Source: Haemaphysalis longicornis
Taxonomy: Eukaryota > Arthropoda > Arachnida > Ixodida > Ixodidae
Assembly: GCA_013339765.2 (NCBI GenBank)
Contig: JABSTR010001571.1
Coordinates: forward strand, 1-64,000
Reading direction: 5' to 3'
Length of the DNA: 64,000 nucleotides
Position numbers and translations under genes: made by a program. The notes under the pieces are model-generated. The model saw only the letters and a program-made list of their open reading frames with translations. It did no database searches and was not told the origin of the DNA. Below are positions 22,164 to 33,666 of the stretch, one piece after another (the stretch's first letter is position 1; each line of letters begins with the position of its first letter).

Positions 22164-22535
22164 GTATGTAGAAAGGACAGTTGTTGACAGAGGTGGGAAT
22201 GAAACTTCGGTGCGGCCCCTTTTCGGGGGCCAATAACGTCTGGGGGGGGGGGTTTGAAAATGCCATATGATACATTGAAAAGCAGGGAGACGGGGGTACT
22301 TTCTTCTTTGACCTTACCCTGGTAGTCAAAGAGGTCCCGGAGCTCCCTGCCTGGTAGACAGACAGGGAGCCCATCCGCCGGAGCTTGACCTGGGCTCCGA
22401 CGGCCACCGTGCGGGGTTTCTAACCCTCCACCTATAAACACAACGCCACGGTTGGATCCAGCTTATGTTTGGGGGCTCGGGGTCCGCGGTATCGCCAGTA
22501 CCGTCACCAAGATTGCTCAAGGTGCCCCGTGCGGG
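22164..22535 (-). promoter_or_regulatory. LINE copy B 5' UTR
   Basis: Leader of about 370 bp preceding ORF1, collinear with 8506-8866 of copy A. It begins with a GC palindrome (CCCGCACGGGG) and is GC-rich in its first half. I-type elements carry an internal promoter at the 5' end. Promoter function here is inferred from position alone. Confidence 0.5.
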
Positions 22536-22550
22536 GCATGACTGTGTTTT
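22536..22550 (+). repeat. 5' target-site duplication of LINE copy B
   Basis: GCATGACTGTGTTTT, the partner of 16969-16983 with one mismatch. Confidence 0.8.
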
Positions 22551-25500
22551 AGCTACGCCCTTAGAAAAAGCTTTTTCCATAAGAGAACAACGTTTTGGCG
22601 AATAATTTCAGCGTTCAAAGGCTGGTCGTTTACCAGATGTGGTTTTGTTTCGGTAAAAAAAACAAAGTCAACCATATGATGAAAAAGTGCGTTGGGACGC
22701 CATCACACCAAACGACGAGAGGTTTTCAGGCACCTACTCAACATCCTGGTTGCGACAAGACTAGCGCAGCGTTTGTAGCCATCGAGCCATGTACGACATG
22801 AACGACTATCCGCCTTCTTCTCTCTCTCTCCTCTTTCTCCCCTCTCTATATATCCTTTGAAACCCCTCTCCGCTGCCCTGGACTCGGTTTTCTGAGTGTG
22901 ACCTCCGCGTTGAGTTCAGAAATATCCCCAGTTTATTTCTTTTCCCTCTGTTCCTAATACATCACCACCACCCACACATTTTCTAATTATTTTTTTACAG
23001 AATAATGTCGAATAAACGCCGCGGGAGTGGACGAAACAGAGCCCAGAATCTCCAGAGAACAATTTGCGCTAGTAACCTCGCAATGCTTAAAAATCACTTC
23101 AGTGTCACTTTGGCTGTTTCTTGTGTCCCGCTCTTAGTTTATTCTTTTGTTCCATACAAAAAATGCGCGGTCTACGTTAAATGCGGTTTTAATTAACTTT
23201 GAAGTTCCAAGCTGTCGCCAGAAATCTTAAAAATCCCATTTCTCTCAGGTTTTTAAATTTCAGCTTCTGTTCTTTGGTTCTGTCACAGGTCTTTATTCTG
23301 AAGTATTGTTCGTGTTAGACGGATACAATATTTCTGATTATAGGGCTGTTAGGCTTAACATTTCGCGACATGCAGCACCCCTCGTGTCCGACACGTCTGG
23401 ATGGTACAAAAGCGGAAGACCCGTGCGGCACTCGGCATTTTTTTCATTACAAGCTAGAAATAATCGCGCTTCTACCTAATTTATTCGCGTTTTTGTGCAT
23501 TGTAATAATTGCGTACTGAATAAAATATCCCTTAAAGTAGTTGGAGAAGCTAAAAAAATAATATCCTCTAAAGCAGGAGATTTATCGGCTTTCCTTTGAT
23601 AGAGCAGTCGCGATCGTTGCGACGTGTGTCGGTATAGCCAGGTAGGGGGGTCTGAATTCTTGGCGATAATTGTCCTTCTTTCTTCTTGCATACGGTCTAC
23701 AAAGCATCTGTTTGTATGTAACATAGAACACAGAATGGTGCTCCCCTATTCGCCCCGAGATCGAACACAGTGGGTGGCTGGCGGCGGCGGGATGAACCGC
23801 TCCTAGTGTGGTAGTGCTCTCGCGTCGTCCGCTCGTTCATGTTGCGCGCGGCACAAGACTCGTGCTGCACACGATAAACAACCAATAGGTGTATTTGTTT
23901 GGCAGTTAGGAATAGCATAGTTACCTCTGCTAGCGCATTTCCTCCAGAGACGCAATAATCAGTGGCCGTTGCGGGTTAACGCGCTGGTTGAATTCCACAA
24001 AACATCTTCGCCGTGGTGTAAACATTGCTTCGACACATAGCACTTTTTTTGTTTATGAGTGCAGTCGCCGGCCGTTTCGGGAACGTCAAAGGGTCTTTTT
24101 GAAGGGGTCGATGCGGGTATTTAAAGGATAAAAGTTTTGTACACGAAACGGGTAAGAAGCGACAAGACTTGAGAAAACCCGTGCATTTGCCCCACCCTTG
24201 TAAAATTGCACTGTGTGGTTATGGAAAGAAGAAACAAAGAACACCAATTACACTGCATTAGACCCGTGCGCCCATACATTACCGGGGACGTATTTTACAC
24301 CCGCAAGCGCCTGTGTGATCGAATTCTCCCCGAACCTTTTCAAAAACAAATACCATTTCTTGACAGTTGTTGCTTTTACTCTGTTGCTAATTTTACGTAT
24401 TATTTAAAATATGTTTCTGTGGATGCGTATGAGTATTTTGAGGGCACTTCGAGGTAATATTAGGCAGTTGTGAGTTTGCACATGTCCTGTGGCATTTCGT
24501 GCGGCATTTTCATATATCCGATTTTCAAATCGCGACATGCATCACCTTGCCCAGAAATGTGTTTCGCTCAGCATGACTAAATGCCCAGTATGGTATCGTC
24601 TTAACCTCTTTAGCTGGACCAAAGTTTAAAGACGACGAAAAAATTGCGAAGAAAAAATCGCACGCTGTTGCCCACATATGGATGTATGCCATGACTCGCA
24701 GGGCATTTTTACTTTTTCCAACATGCTCGCTCCCAATACAATTTTGAAAAATGCGAGCCACAGTTCCTTGACAATCACGGGCCAAAACGTGGTTCATTCA
24801 GTTTTGAAAATACTGGGTCTACTTGTGGCAGTACTGCTTTTTCAGCACTATGCAACACGACGCCTAGCGTATTTCAATTGCAAGTAATCCTGATAACCAA
24901 CGTTTGGCGTTTCTCCTTACATACGTCTTCTTGGTGCGCTTACGACGTTGGTAGAACCCGCCCCCATCAACTTAAAAAAAAAGAAAAACGAAATGCACAG
25001 AAAACATTTACCCGTGCCTTTTTTATCCAAACCCCAAGAATTGAATGCCAAGACAAAAGCGAGGTTCACCTTACAAAACAAAGTAGTTACCGGGAACCGT
25101 TGCGCTGTTTCGTAACGAGAAATAAAAAAGGGAACGTTACACTACATCTGCAACAGGGCAAATTCATTTGCCCCCTTTTTGGTTCGTAAGCGACATTACG
25201 CAAGAATGCAAACACATCTATCTGTTCTAGGCACCTGTTAGATTTTCAAAGGAGCGCAAATGGTCAACAGTGCCGCCGTAACAGAAAAACCCTGTTCACT
25301 GTGAGGCCCCAGAAGCTTGGTTTACACATTGTAAACCTGCTTGACACTTTGCAAGCCTAGCTAAACATGGGGTGTTGAGTGTACTACGCGGGGTCTTGAG
25401 TGTCGATTTAATTTGCAAGCGCACTTGCCACGAAAGCCCTAAATAAGTGATCCCGCACCGTTATTCATCAAGCGTGCTTTCAGAGTCAGTAAAAAGTTTC

Positions 25501-26859
25501 TTTAACTAAAGCTGCGCGCAAAAGACCTGTTAGAACTGTTGTATTTATATCTCTGCGCTGGTTAAAATTCCGTATTTTTATGTTGCCTCTTCAAAAAAGA
25601 AAATATATTGTAAGCTCTTAGAAAAAATGCCGGGGCCTTTAGGTGGTGTGCCATGTCAGGGCATCCTACAAATGCAATAATGAATGCGTCATGTGACCAT
25701 TAAAAGCAATTGAGGCTTCCTTATTTGTTTCGATTTATGATTTTAATGAAGGCTCAAAGGCATAGTTCGGAAAGATCGAGCTTGCTACGAGTTACGGCAC
25801 ACACGTTTGTTGTCAATATGGCGGCCGTTCTGCGATTACGGATGGGTTGCCGCTTTCTCGGCGTAGTAATGAAAACTTATTGCCGCTCCCATGCTATACA
25901 TCGAACGCTGAGGAACCTAACTACAGCATACCACTCTTGTCTTCGCCTTTCGTCCGCACATACGGCGCAGGAAAGGCCCAAAGCGCCCACAGTGTGCATT
26001 CTATTGGGCCAGTCAGAGGAGCATCCGCAATAGCAGCGTGACGCTGTCACCACCTACATGTCGATCTCGCGGCGAATAGCCCTGGATAACTGCAAAAGGT
26101 CGCTCTAGCGGGAGCATGGACGCGGACCTGATCACCACAGCTGGCTCAGATGGCACCACCGGCCCGGCACCGCCTTGAAAACCAGTACAAAATTTTGTGT
26201 TAGATATTCGCAAAATACATGAATGTTCCGCAAGTTTTACACCGCACGATTTACGAACGGCAGGGCACATGCACACTGCTGAGTAGATAAGGCAATGGCA
26301 TCAAATAAACAAATTAAGTTCAAATAAAGGTAGCAAAACAAGCCCCAAATAGCACGTCCGCTGCCTGCATAAATGTGCACTTCTATATTTACATAACATA
26401 ACACAGCAACCAACATGGTCCGCTGCCCAAATATGTACATGCGATCGTCAGAGATGGCGAGGCAGTATATTGCGTACGCTAGCACGTTGTCAGAACCCCA
26501 CCTTTCCCATTCACTACCTATATGTAGGCCGACAGCCAAGTCCTGACCTCAAATGGGGTTAGAGGGCAGTCAAGAACAGACAGCAGATCGCTTCAAGTTC
26601 CATTGTCCCCCATCTTCACAGTTAGCTAGATTATTGCCAATAATTGTGAAAAATTGGCATTCGCTGAAATCTTTTCGTTTTCATTAAATCGCTCCGCCCC
26701 ACAACCCGACTAGTCGTCCGGCCCTCCACCGTATCGGATTCAAGAAACTCCGGCCCACCCTTCAAAACGTTGGCGACCATTGTTCCAGTCCATTTAGCGC
26801 GAACTAGGAATAGATGAGGGAAGAGCATATATAAAGAGATAAATAGATAAATAGATGTC
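22551..26859. other. Long non-coding stretch, nothing recognised
   Basis: About 4.3 kb of AT-rich sequence. A pyrimidine-rich CT run lies at about 22815-22860. Short open frames on both strands carry no domain I recognise, including the longest near 25710-26033. A short block near 23740-23790 (CTATTCGCCCCGAGATCGA) resembles the reverse complement of 26050-26085, hinting at a small dispersed repeat. Confidence 0.4.
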
Positions 26860-28090
26860 TCATTTTTAAAAAGTGTAGTGTACCCGCAGAAGTTGGGCGC
26901 TTGTATCGGATCGAGAGTGGATCCAATGCTAAGCGACCTTTTTCTCGACAAACTTGATCGATCTTTTAAGAGGGACCTGAATGGCATGGTAACCAAAGTG
27001 TTTTGTTTCGTGAACGATTACCTGGTTATTTTCGAGGAAGCTTCCAGTCCTAGAATAACCGTAGATTTTCTAAATTTATTTCGGCAAATGCCTAGGACTC
27101 AATATCACGATTGAAACAACGAAAGAGAATGGCATCCAAAATATATATTTCAACGTTCTATTTGGAAAGGAGCATGTTTGCTGGATGTATGCGCCACAAA
27201 CTCAAGCTTTTGATGATCTCCTCATCGGGTCACACAAAGCTCGTTAAGAAAGCCATTGCCCCATTGTGTTTTCGCCCTGCGGTTTCGAAGTCATGCCAAC
27301 AAGTTATGATGAACAGTTTCAATGGCGAAGTTCAAGAGTTAGGGGAGGCACGATTTCCGCAGGACCTCTTGTCATGGACATGTGAAAAATTTGTGAAAAC
27401 CCTGAAAACAAAATCCGGCTGTCTTTATGTAACACACTACACATAAAGTCAAGAAAACTTGCCGTCGTCCCTAACATTGATGCCATCATTCACCAGGTAA
27501 AAAAACGGAGCCAGTGCTACAGAGTGCAAGTGGCTATCTCTGCTTGTAACAAGTTGTGCTCTGTATGCGGCAGGCTTGACCGAAAGATGAAGCGGGGAAG
27601 TGTTAAGCAAGGAGTTTAGTGTGGTGTTAAACACAAGAACCGATACGTCGCTAGCACACCGGGAGTTGTGTATAGCATTCCTTTGCCCTAAGGCCTAACC
27701 AATGTTGGGCAAACTGAATGGGCGTTTGAGAAAGCATGAATTGTCGTTCAAGGGCTCCCGTCATCCCATCTTTTTTTGTTTACTTTTTACCAAGTGTAGC
27801 TGCTGTTAACCTATCTTTCCTGCCACGGCCATTTTATTTAGGCACCGAAACCATATACAGCGCCAAAATGTCGAAGCGCTCCCCATGGCAGAAAGAGGAG
27901 AGAAGTGTGTTCGTCAAGCAAGCGTGCATCCATTCCGAAGAGATTGCCTATCTTCGTGGGCCTTGATTGCATCCGGCGTTTATCTGGTGGTCTGATCACA
28001 GTGGCATTTGTAAACATGTTTCGCTCATGCACAGTGCTTTTTGTTGCTTTGTTGTATAGTGTTTATATTTCCCTTTCTCGTTATTGACGT
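26860..28090 (+). mobile_element. Penelope-like element, 5'-truncated, copy 2
   Basis: Begins inside the RT at about 26877 (VYPQKLGACIGSRVDPMLSD), continues through the palm box VFCFVNDYLVIF at 27000, a linker in shifted frames (SHKAR, HTKLVKKAIAPLCF, SCQQVMMNSF, 27120-27440), a GIY-YIG remnant (GVVYSIPLP, stop, then NVGQTE, about 27661-27716), and a C-terminal tail with SEEIAYLRGP ending at 27966. Presumed 3' UTR follows to about 28090. The catalytic YxDD is VND here. Frameshifts and stops abound. The 5' truncation is typical of PLE insertions. Confidence 0.8.
26877..27966 (+). pseudogene. PLE copy 2 RT and GIY-YIG remnant
   Basis: The open segment 26878-27114 holds the later RT motifs (GACIGSRVDPML, VFCFVNDYLVIF). 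After a frame change, 27111-27446 carries the thumb and linker (KSCQQVMMNSFNGEV, RFPQDLLSWTCEK). The GIY-YIG start reads GVVYSIPLP at about 27661; a stop replaces the usual Cys-Gly, and NGRLRKHEL (about 27718-27745) appears only after another frame change. The tail ending SEEIAYLRGP matches the C-terminal tails of the PLE copies at 41.9 kb in position and style. It is non-functional. Confidence 0.75.
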
Positions 28091-28528
28091 TTCGTTGTTT
28101 TACCCGCAGGTGGTATAGTGTTTGACTTTCTCTTTGTCCGTTTCAATTTGTGCTGGTTTCACCAATGAATATGTCTTTCCAATTATCCCATCGTGCAACC
28201 CCTCAATGAGTGGTTAAATGGTGCGCTTGCCTCGGTTTTTTCTATCACGTTTTTTTGTTATGTCTTTATTTGCAATCGTAAATCGAATAGCTTTCCCAAT
28301 TTTTCGACACGCGGGAGGCCACCTGAAGCCTTCCAATCTCATTTACTCCGTTTGAATTTTACCATTACCACATACATTGAGAGAAAAGAGGGTTTTGACC
28401 CCTGCCTGACAAAAGGTGACGCCATACGTGGCGTTCCTCGCCACGCTCGACATAAAAAGTTCGAAGCTTTTTAGAACTTTTTTGGAACTCAGTGCGGGAG
28501 CGTAAATCGGAAAGCATTTAAGGAACAT
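28091..28528. other. Flank between PLE copy 2 and LINE copy C
   Basis: Possible remainder of the PLE 3' UTR, then AT-rich sequence. I recognise nothing else. Confidence 0.35.
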
Positions 28529-31500
28529 GATGATGACAGCTTCAAATTAATGACGCAAGGCCACCAAGGGCAGAGAGTCGCAAAGACAAAGTTATTTTAT
28601 GAGGACATATGTTTATTTAAATACCAGATTGAACAGAGAAAAAACAGCACTGAAGCGACTCCATGAAAATGGGTGGTGGATAGGGCCAGGATGAATGTGC
28701 ATGATATGAAGGAAGCTTTAAAAACTTGAATTCCGATAAGAACTAAAAAAACACGCTTGTTAGAAATCATTAGTTTGTCGAGCACGAAATATGATGGATG
28801 TAGCGGGATGTGTTCTCTGTACAGTTCTGGAAAATGTTTGCGTCATGTGGTTTCCAGTGACTTGCATTGACTAAGTACATGAACTACTCATAGGGCCTCT
28901 CTGCACGTGCTGTACTGGGATCTTGAAGATCCCACGAGCAGATATGAGTGCGTTGCATGCGTGTGCCCTGTCCGTAGCTAAGCCAAGGTGACTTCAGTGT
29001 GTCTGTTGTGTGAGTAAGCTCTGTTTGTCCCAAAGTTTGGCTTTATTACATGTAGGTTGATATCTGTCTGTTCAATCCAGTGTGTTTGCCATGTTCTACA
29101 CAAGTGTTGTCTTATTGGTGACTTGACGTGTGCATAGGGTACCGATGTAATGTCTACAGTCTTCCTGAGTGGAGCAGCAGCGGCCCTCTCATCTGCCTAC
29201 TCGTTGCCAGTGGTCCCACCGTCCCCTGATGCAGCTGATGCGTTTGTGCTAAGACAGGCATAACGGTTTTGAAAATGAGATTATCAATGTGGTTTTTTTC
29301 TGAGCGTGTGGGATGGCAGCGCTCGAACAACACTGCAAAAGTCTGTATAGATGATGAAATTGGTCATTTCATTTTCAAGAATGGTATATCATGATCAACA
29401 TTCCAAATGGTTCTGTTGAAAAAAATGGTTGTGTGTACACACATGGTTGCGGCGGCAATAAAATTCGGAACATGAGCACTGCAACACACCATAGTGGACG
29501 TTTTAGAAGCATCCCTGTAGAAATTCTGCACATGGGTATTTAAATTGCAGAACAAAAACTGCTGAAAAATTGCAGCTTGTGGTACCCGATTTTTGTCCAG
29601 GTCAACAAAATAAACTTCGCAAGACACAGAGCCAACTTGCCAAGGCAGTAAAATGCCTCAAAAGGGTGATGTGCACACATCTAAAAACGAAACGCTGAGC
29701 TGCAAGGCTTGCTGTCTCACTCTAAGCCAGAAGGGCAGAGGAACGAGTTGCCGATTTACAAATATCAGAGATGTGGATCTATTATTAGAGGCACAATAAA
29801 AAGAATGGCTATAGAACGATGAAATTTTAAAAACCTCAAGCAAGTTCATGTACGTCCCTTGGTTCCCTTGGCACAACTTTTACACTCGACATACAGACTT
29901 TGGACCGGGCTAGTGCGGAAAGGACCCGACACAAGCCGAAGCCCTAAGTGTAGCACTGAGTGAAGCATCTGCAATTCAGTTTTAGTCACCGACACATACA
30001 GCCCAATGCCATAGTAAATGACACCCAAGAAAAGTAGTATGCGAGTGACACAGGAGTTCTCTTTTGCCGGCACCATAGGATTAGTGGGAGAGAACCTTCA
30101 CGATATTCATTATTTTCAGACATTTGTGCTTAAGTGTCTTGATGTGGGGAATGAATGTGAGTTTGTGATCAAACATAACACCTGAAACTTTGTGCTCCTT
30201 GTTCACAGGAGTGGAAACGCAATTAGGAGTAATGTCTTGGTCCGGATGGGCCTTATGCTTCCTGGATAACACAACGCAATAGCTTTTTCCAGGGTTAAGT
30301 TTAAAAAGATTCTTCTCTGCCCAGCCAGCACGTTTTTTGACGCCCAGCTGGAATTGACGTTCAGAGATTGAGATTTAACATGATTTAATTGATAACAAGA
30401 CATTGCTTACATTCATTGACTAAGACATTGTAGGTGGCAATGCATTTCCAAGAGAGTTCATCGAACTATGAAAAAAGTGCTGCTCAACACTCAACTTGGT
30501 GGCACTGCCATTTTCTTGTACTTGAACTTTTGGGAGTGCACAACCACCTGGAACTCTAAAGGTTCTCTCTGACAGGTAACTAACAAGAGTGTTAATAAGT
30601 AACCCGAAACACCAAATCACTTGAGGTCACTGAGGATCTCATAACGTCAAGTAGTGTCATAGGCTTCCGCGGGGACGAAAAACACTGTTACACAGTACTG
30701 TTTATGCACGAAGGCATCCTTTAGGTAGGTGTTAAGTGCGGCAAGTTGATCGTTTATTGATCGCGCCACCCTGAAGCTTGCCTGTTAGCCCTCGAGAATA
30801 CAATTGTACTCAAAGAAGTACACGTGCCTGCGGTTCATCATCTTCTGGAGAGGCTTGCACAAGCAGCTCGTAAGGGCTATGGGATAACTTCAGGGGGATG
30901 ATGGGTCGTTTCCCTGCTTCACGAAAACCACTACTATAACCACTACTATGTGTCCGAAAGCTATATTTTCCTATTTAGATATAGCTGTTTCAGGTGTGTC
31001 TGTGTAGGTGTTTTAACATTGTATATGTGAATTGTCTGGGCCTGCAGCTGAGGGGTTTACACGTTCTCAGAGCAGCCCTGAGCTCATGCAGTGAAAAGTG
31101 TTTATAAGAAGTTGTGGACCAGTTTTATCTAGTAAATGCTTCTTTTCAGCAGTTTGTTGTGTTTTATGATATCGGTTGTGTTGTGTACTGAACTGCACAC
31201 CTGTTCGAAGTGTTGTGCGAGTGCGTTAGCCTGGTCTTCCAGTGTCTCTCCTTTTGTACTAACCAGGGGCAGGCTGTGTCTCTGTTTTCCTTTAAGTTTA
31301 CGTATTCGTGTCCATACCTTGCATGTGTCTGTGTCTGAGTTTACTGACATTATGAATGAGCACCAAATATCTCGTTTTGCCTCACGGCGCAGACGTTTTT
31401 CGAGTGCCTTTGCCTTTTGTAAGAAAAAAAGGTTACCCGACGTGCCGTACCGACGGACGATACCGCACGCCTTGTTCTGGGCCTCTAGCGCCCGCCAATT

Positions 31501-31545
31501 GTCCTCATTCCGCCACGGACTCCCTTGGGTGCACGAGAAACCACA
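28529..31545 (-). mobile_element. I-clade LINE, copy C, 5'-truncated
   Basis: Collinear with the 3' 3.1 kb of copy B on the same strand. It begins in the ORF2 linker (matching copy B near 20030), runs through RT and RNase H, and ends at 28529 in a degenerate GCAAGGCC block and a CATCATC tail. ORF1 and the endonuclease are absent, as expected from incomplete reverse transcription. It is clearly older than copy B: many substitutions, frameshifts and stops. I could not identify target-site duplications. Confidence 0.85.
29364..31545 (-). pseudogene. LINE copy C ORF2 remnant
   Basis: Fragments readable on the minus strand include the pre-RT region (31129-31350: VWTRIRKLKGKQRHSLPL), RT remnants (30420-30620: FGLLINTLVSYLSERTFRV), the thumb (30081-30272: FDHKLTFIPHIKTLKHKC), the connection (29658-30076) and the start of RNase H (29364-29627: FYRDASKTSTMV). 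Each is cut by frameshifts or stops relative to copy B. The YxDD motif is not recoverable. Confidence 0.8.
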
Positions 31546-33267
31546 ATCATCGGTAAACCCGATACCCGTGTGAGATATGCGCCAATATAATTTACCGCAG
31601 AATTATGGACTTCCAACTTCCTTACTCCAGAAGCACGGATCTGGAGCTCACCGGTTGCAAAGCGCCGTATCAGCACGCCGCCATGTTGGCATCACTGAGA
31701 GCTGCACACGTCAGACGCATGCAACGGTTTATCACAGCCGCTCTAGAGCAGGCGAGTGGATTCCCTCTAGCCCCGTCAATACTTTGTGTTGCCTCGAACG
31801 AAAAGTAGGCTGGTGTGCTCTTAGTGACGTGAACACGGGGGCATAATTTTGCGGCGCTTTGCACCCGCCGAGCTCCTCATTCGTGTGTCGTGAATAGTGA
31901 AGCACTCAGCCTGTATTTCCACGGGCACTAACCATTTCGCGCACCTGATGCTGGATCTCGGGATAGCTGATGATCCTCTACAATGGCTACATTACAATCG
32001 CGCACGTATTTGCAGCAAATTTAAATAAATAAATACCAGGTAATTGTTGCCCAAAACAGCAATTAAATTAATTTTATGGCGCCCACCAGAGCCCTTGACC
32101 ATTTCGTTATTCCCCAAAAAATTTTCCTTGGAAAGCATCCTTTTTTAAATTTCTTGAAGACTTCTTTGAAACACCTTGTATATGTGCAATTTGTGAACAA
32201 CATGTCAGGCACTCGTAACTTGGAGAAAAGAAGAAAATGAAAAATATAGTATTTTTAGGAACACCGTTATTATAATAACTAAGTGAGGAGTAACCAACTC
32301 ATACCTGATTAAGTCACAAATTTCATAAATTTAACGTCGTAGTTGACGGTCCCAACGTACAAGGCTGTTGAGTATCCCAAAAAGCCCTGACTATTGAGGA
32401 TCAAAAAATGTTATCCTTAAAAAATATACGCCAGTTGAATTAAAAAACGAGAATGCAGGTAGAGTGCTAATATCACTCATACGCTTCTTGAGATAACAAA
32501 TGCTAACCGTTTGGCATTTCATTCAGAGTAATGGAATCAAGTAGCGCACAATTATTTTTTCAAAGTGCTGAATTAGGCATTTCTAGTAAGCCTGTACACC
32601 GAAATCATCAGTTATTATCTATGTTCTTTCAAAAAAAGTAATTATTTTTATTAGCTACATAACATACGCTGATACCATGGATTACGTTGTGGTACTTGCT
32701 ATGATTAATTGGCACGTTGCGGGAAATTTCACCTTAGTGATATGAAGCTTCGGTATAAGTTGCCTAAATATGGCTGTACGTCGACGTTAAAGAGAGGATT
32801 CACACAAGCCCTCTGTGAACAAACTCACCACCCCCAAGGTTTAATTTTTAGGAATTTTCACAGCAATATGCAATAAAAAGGTGCTTTTGTGCAATAATTG
32901 TAGTCAACCACTCTATGGAATCACGGTTATTTTCTTGATCTCTGGAGCACCGGAAATGGTGGTGGCGGAATGAACAAAACGAACGGAGATAATGACAAGT
33001 GCAATACAAACCTGCAGAACACCGGAGTACGTCGTGAGCATGGACATACACAAGACTTGAGAAGTAAGAGCCGCCATATCTGATTGAGCCATAGCTGAGG
33101 GCAACTAGTTACGGCGGGAGCAGTCACAACAAAGTACAATTTACACAGAATTCAAGCAGTACAAGCTAGCCTAATTCTGAAGAGGCAGTTTAAACTAGCC
33201 TTAAGAAAGTTTTACATCCTCTGAAACCTAGCATAATTTGGCAGTAACATCCCCGCACCTCCAATAT
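31546..33267. other. Non-coding stretch, nothing recognised
   Basis: About 1.7 kb. A GC-richer patch at 31600-31860 is open in two frames but unidentified. The rest is AT-rich with no coding signal. Confidence 0.4.
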
Positions 33268-33538
33268 TGTCACGGTATAAACAAAACTACCAGCTGAATG
33301 GTTTATTTACACAGGCGAACTTGTGCCCACAAGCAAGCTGCGAACGTCTAGCCTTTTCCGAACTCTCGAGCTCCTCTTCCTTCTTTTCTTCTCCGAGTCC
33401 CTTTCTTCATCGTCGTCGTCGTCTCCACAAGTTATCAGCGGCTATCCCCCAAGTTGGGTATGTGGAGAAACAAGAGCGGTTGGTGAATGCCTGCCCAGGG
33501 CATGGCGTCAAAGTTCAAACTCATTACCAGCCGTGGCA
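33268..33538 (-). mobile_element. 3' LTR of a Ty3/Gypsy element
   Basis: On the minus strand the segment starts TGCCACGG and ends CCGTGACA, an 8-bp terminal inverted repeat with one mismatch, giving a 271-bp LTR. A purine tract (GGAGGGGGGGGCAG, rightmost base near 33552) sits immediately upstream, and AATAAACC near the 3' end can serve as polyadenylation signal. The integrase stop lies 128 bp upstream of the LTR. No matching 5' LTR is present in the window. Confidence 0.7.
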
Positions 33539-33552
33539 CTGCCCCCCCCTCC
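33539..33552 (-). other. Polypurine tract of the Ty3/Gypsy element
   Basis: A G-rich run directly upstream of the LTR start on the element's strand, the expected plus-strand primer site. Confidence 0.6.
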
Positions 33553-33666
33553 TGGATGGCATCGACCCGATGCCACTCGTTCAAAACAAGAGGATAATCA
33601 TAACCACTTGGTTACAACGTCAGCATGCGGCGGGGACGCCAACGCGCCCGAACAGTCATCGCCTTG

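Larger units (their letters stand above)
16984..22535 (-). mobile_element. I-clade LINE, copy B, near full length
   Basis: The best-preserved copy of the family, about 5.55 kb, on the minus strand. The 5' UTR starts at the CCCGCACGGGG palindrome near 22535. ORF1 is 22163-21492 plus a -1 frame continuation. ORF2 is 20862-17261. The short 3' UTR (17260-16984) ends in GGCGCTCTTTGCCCC, GCGCCAAAAAACTC and a CATCATCATC tail. A 15-bp target-site duplication with one mismatch flanks it. The long ORFs and near-perfect duplication suggest a fairly recent insertion, but ORF2 has several frameshifts. Confidence 0.92.
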
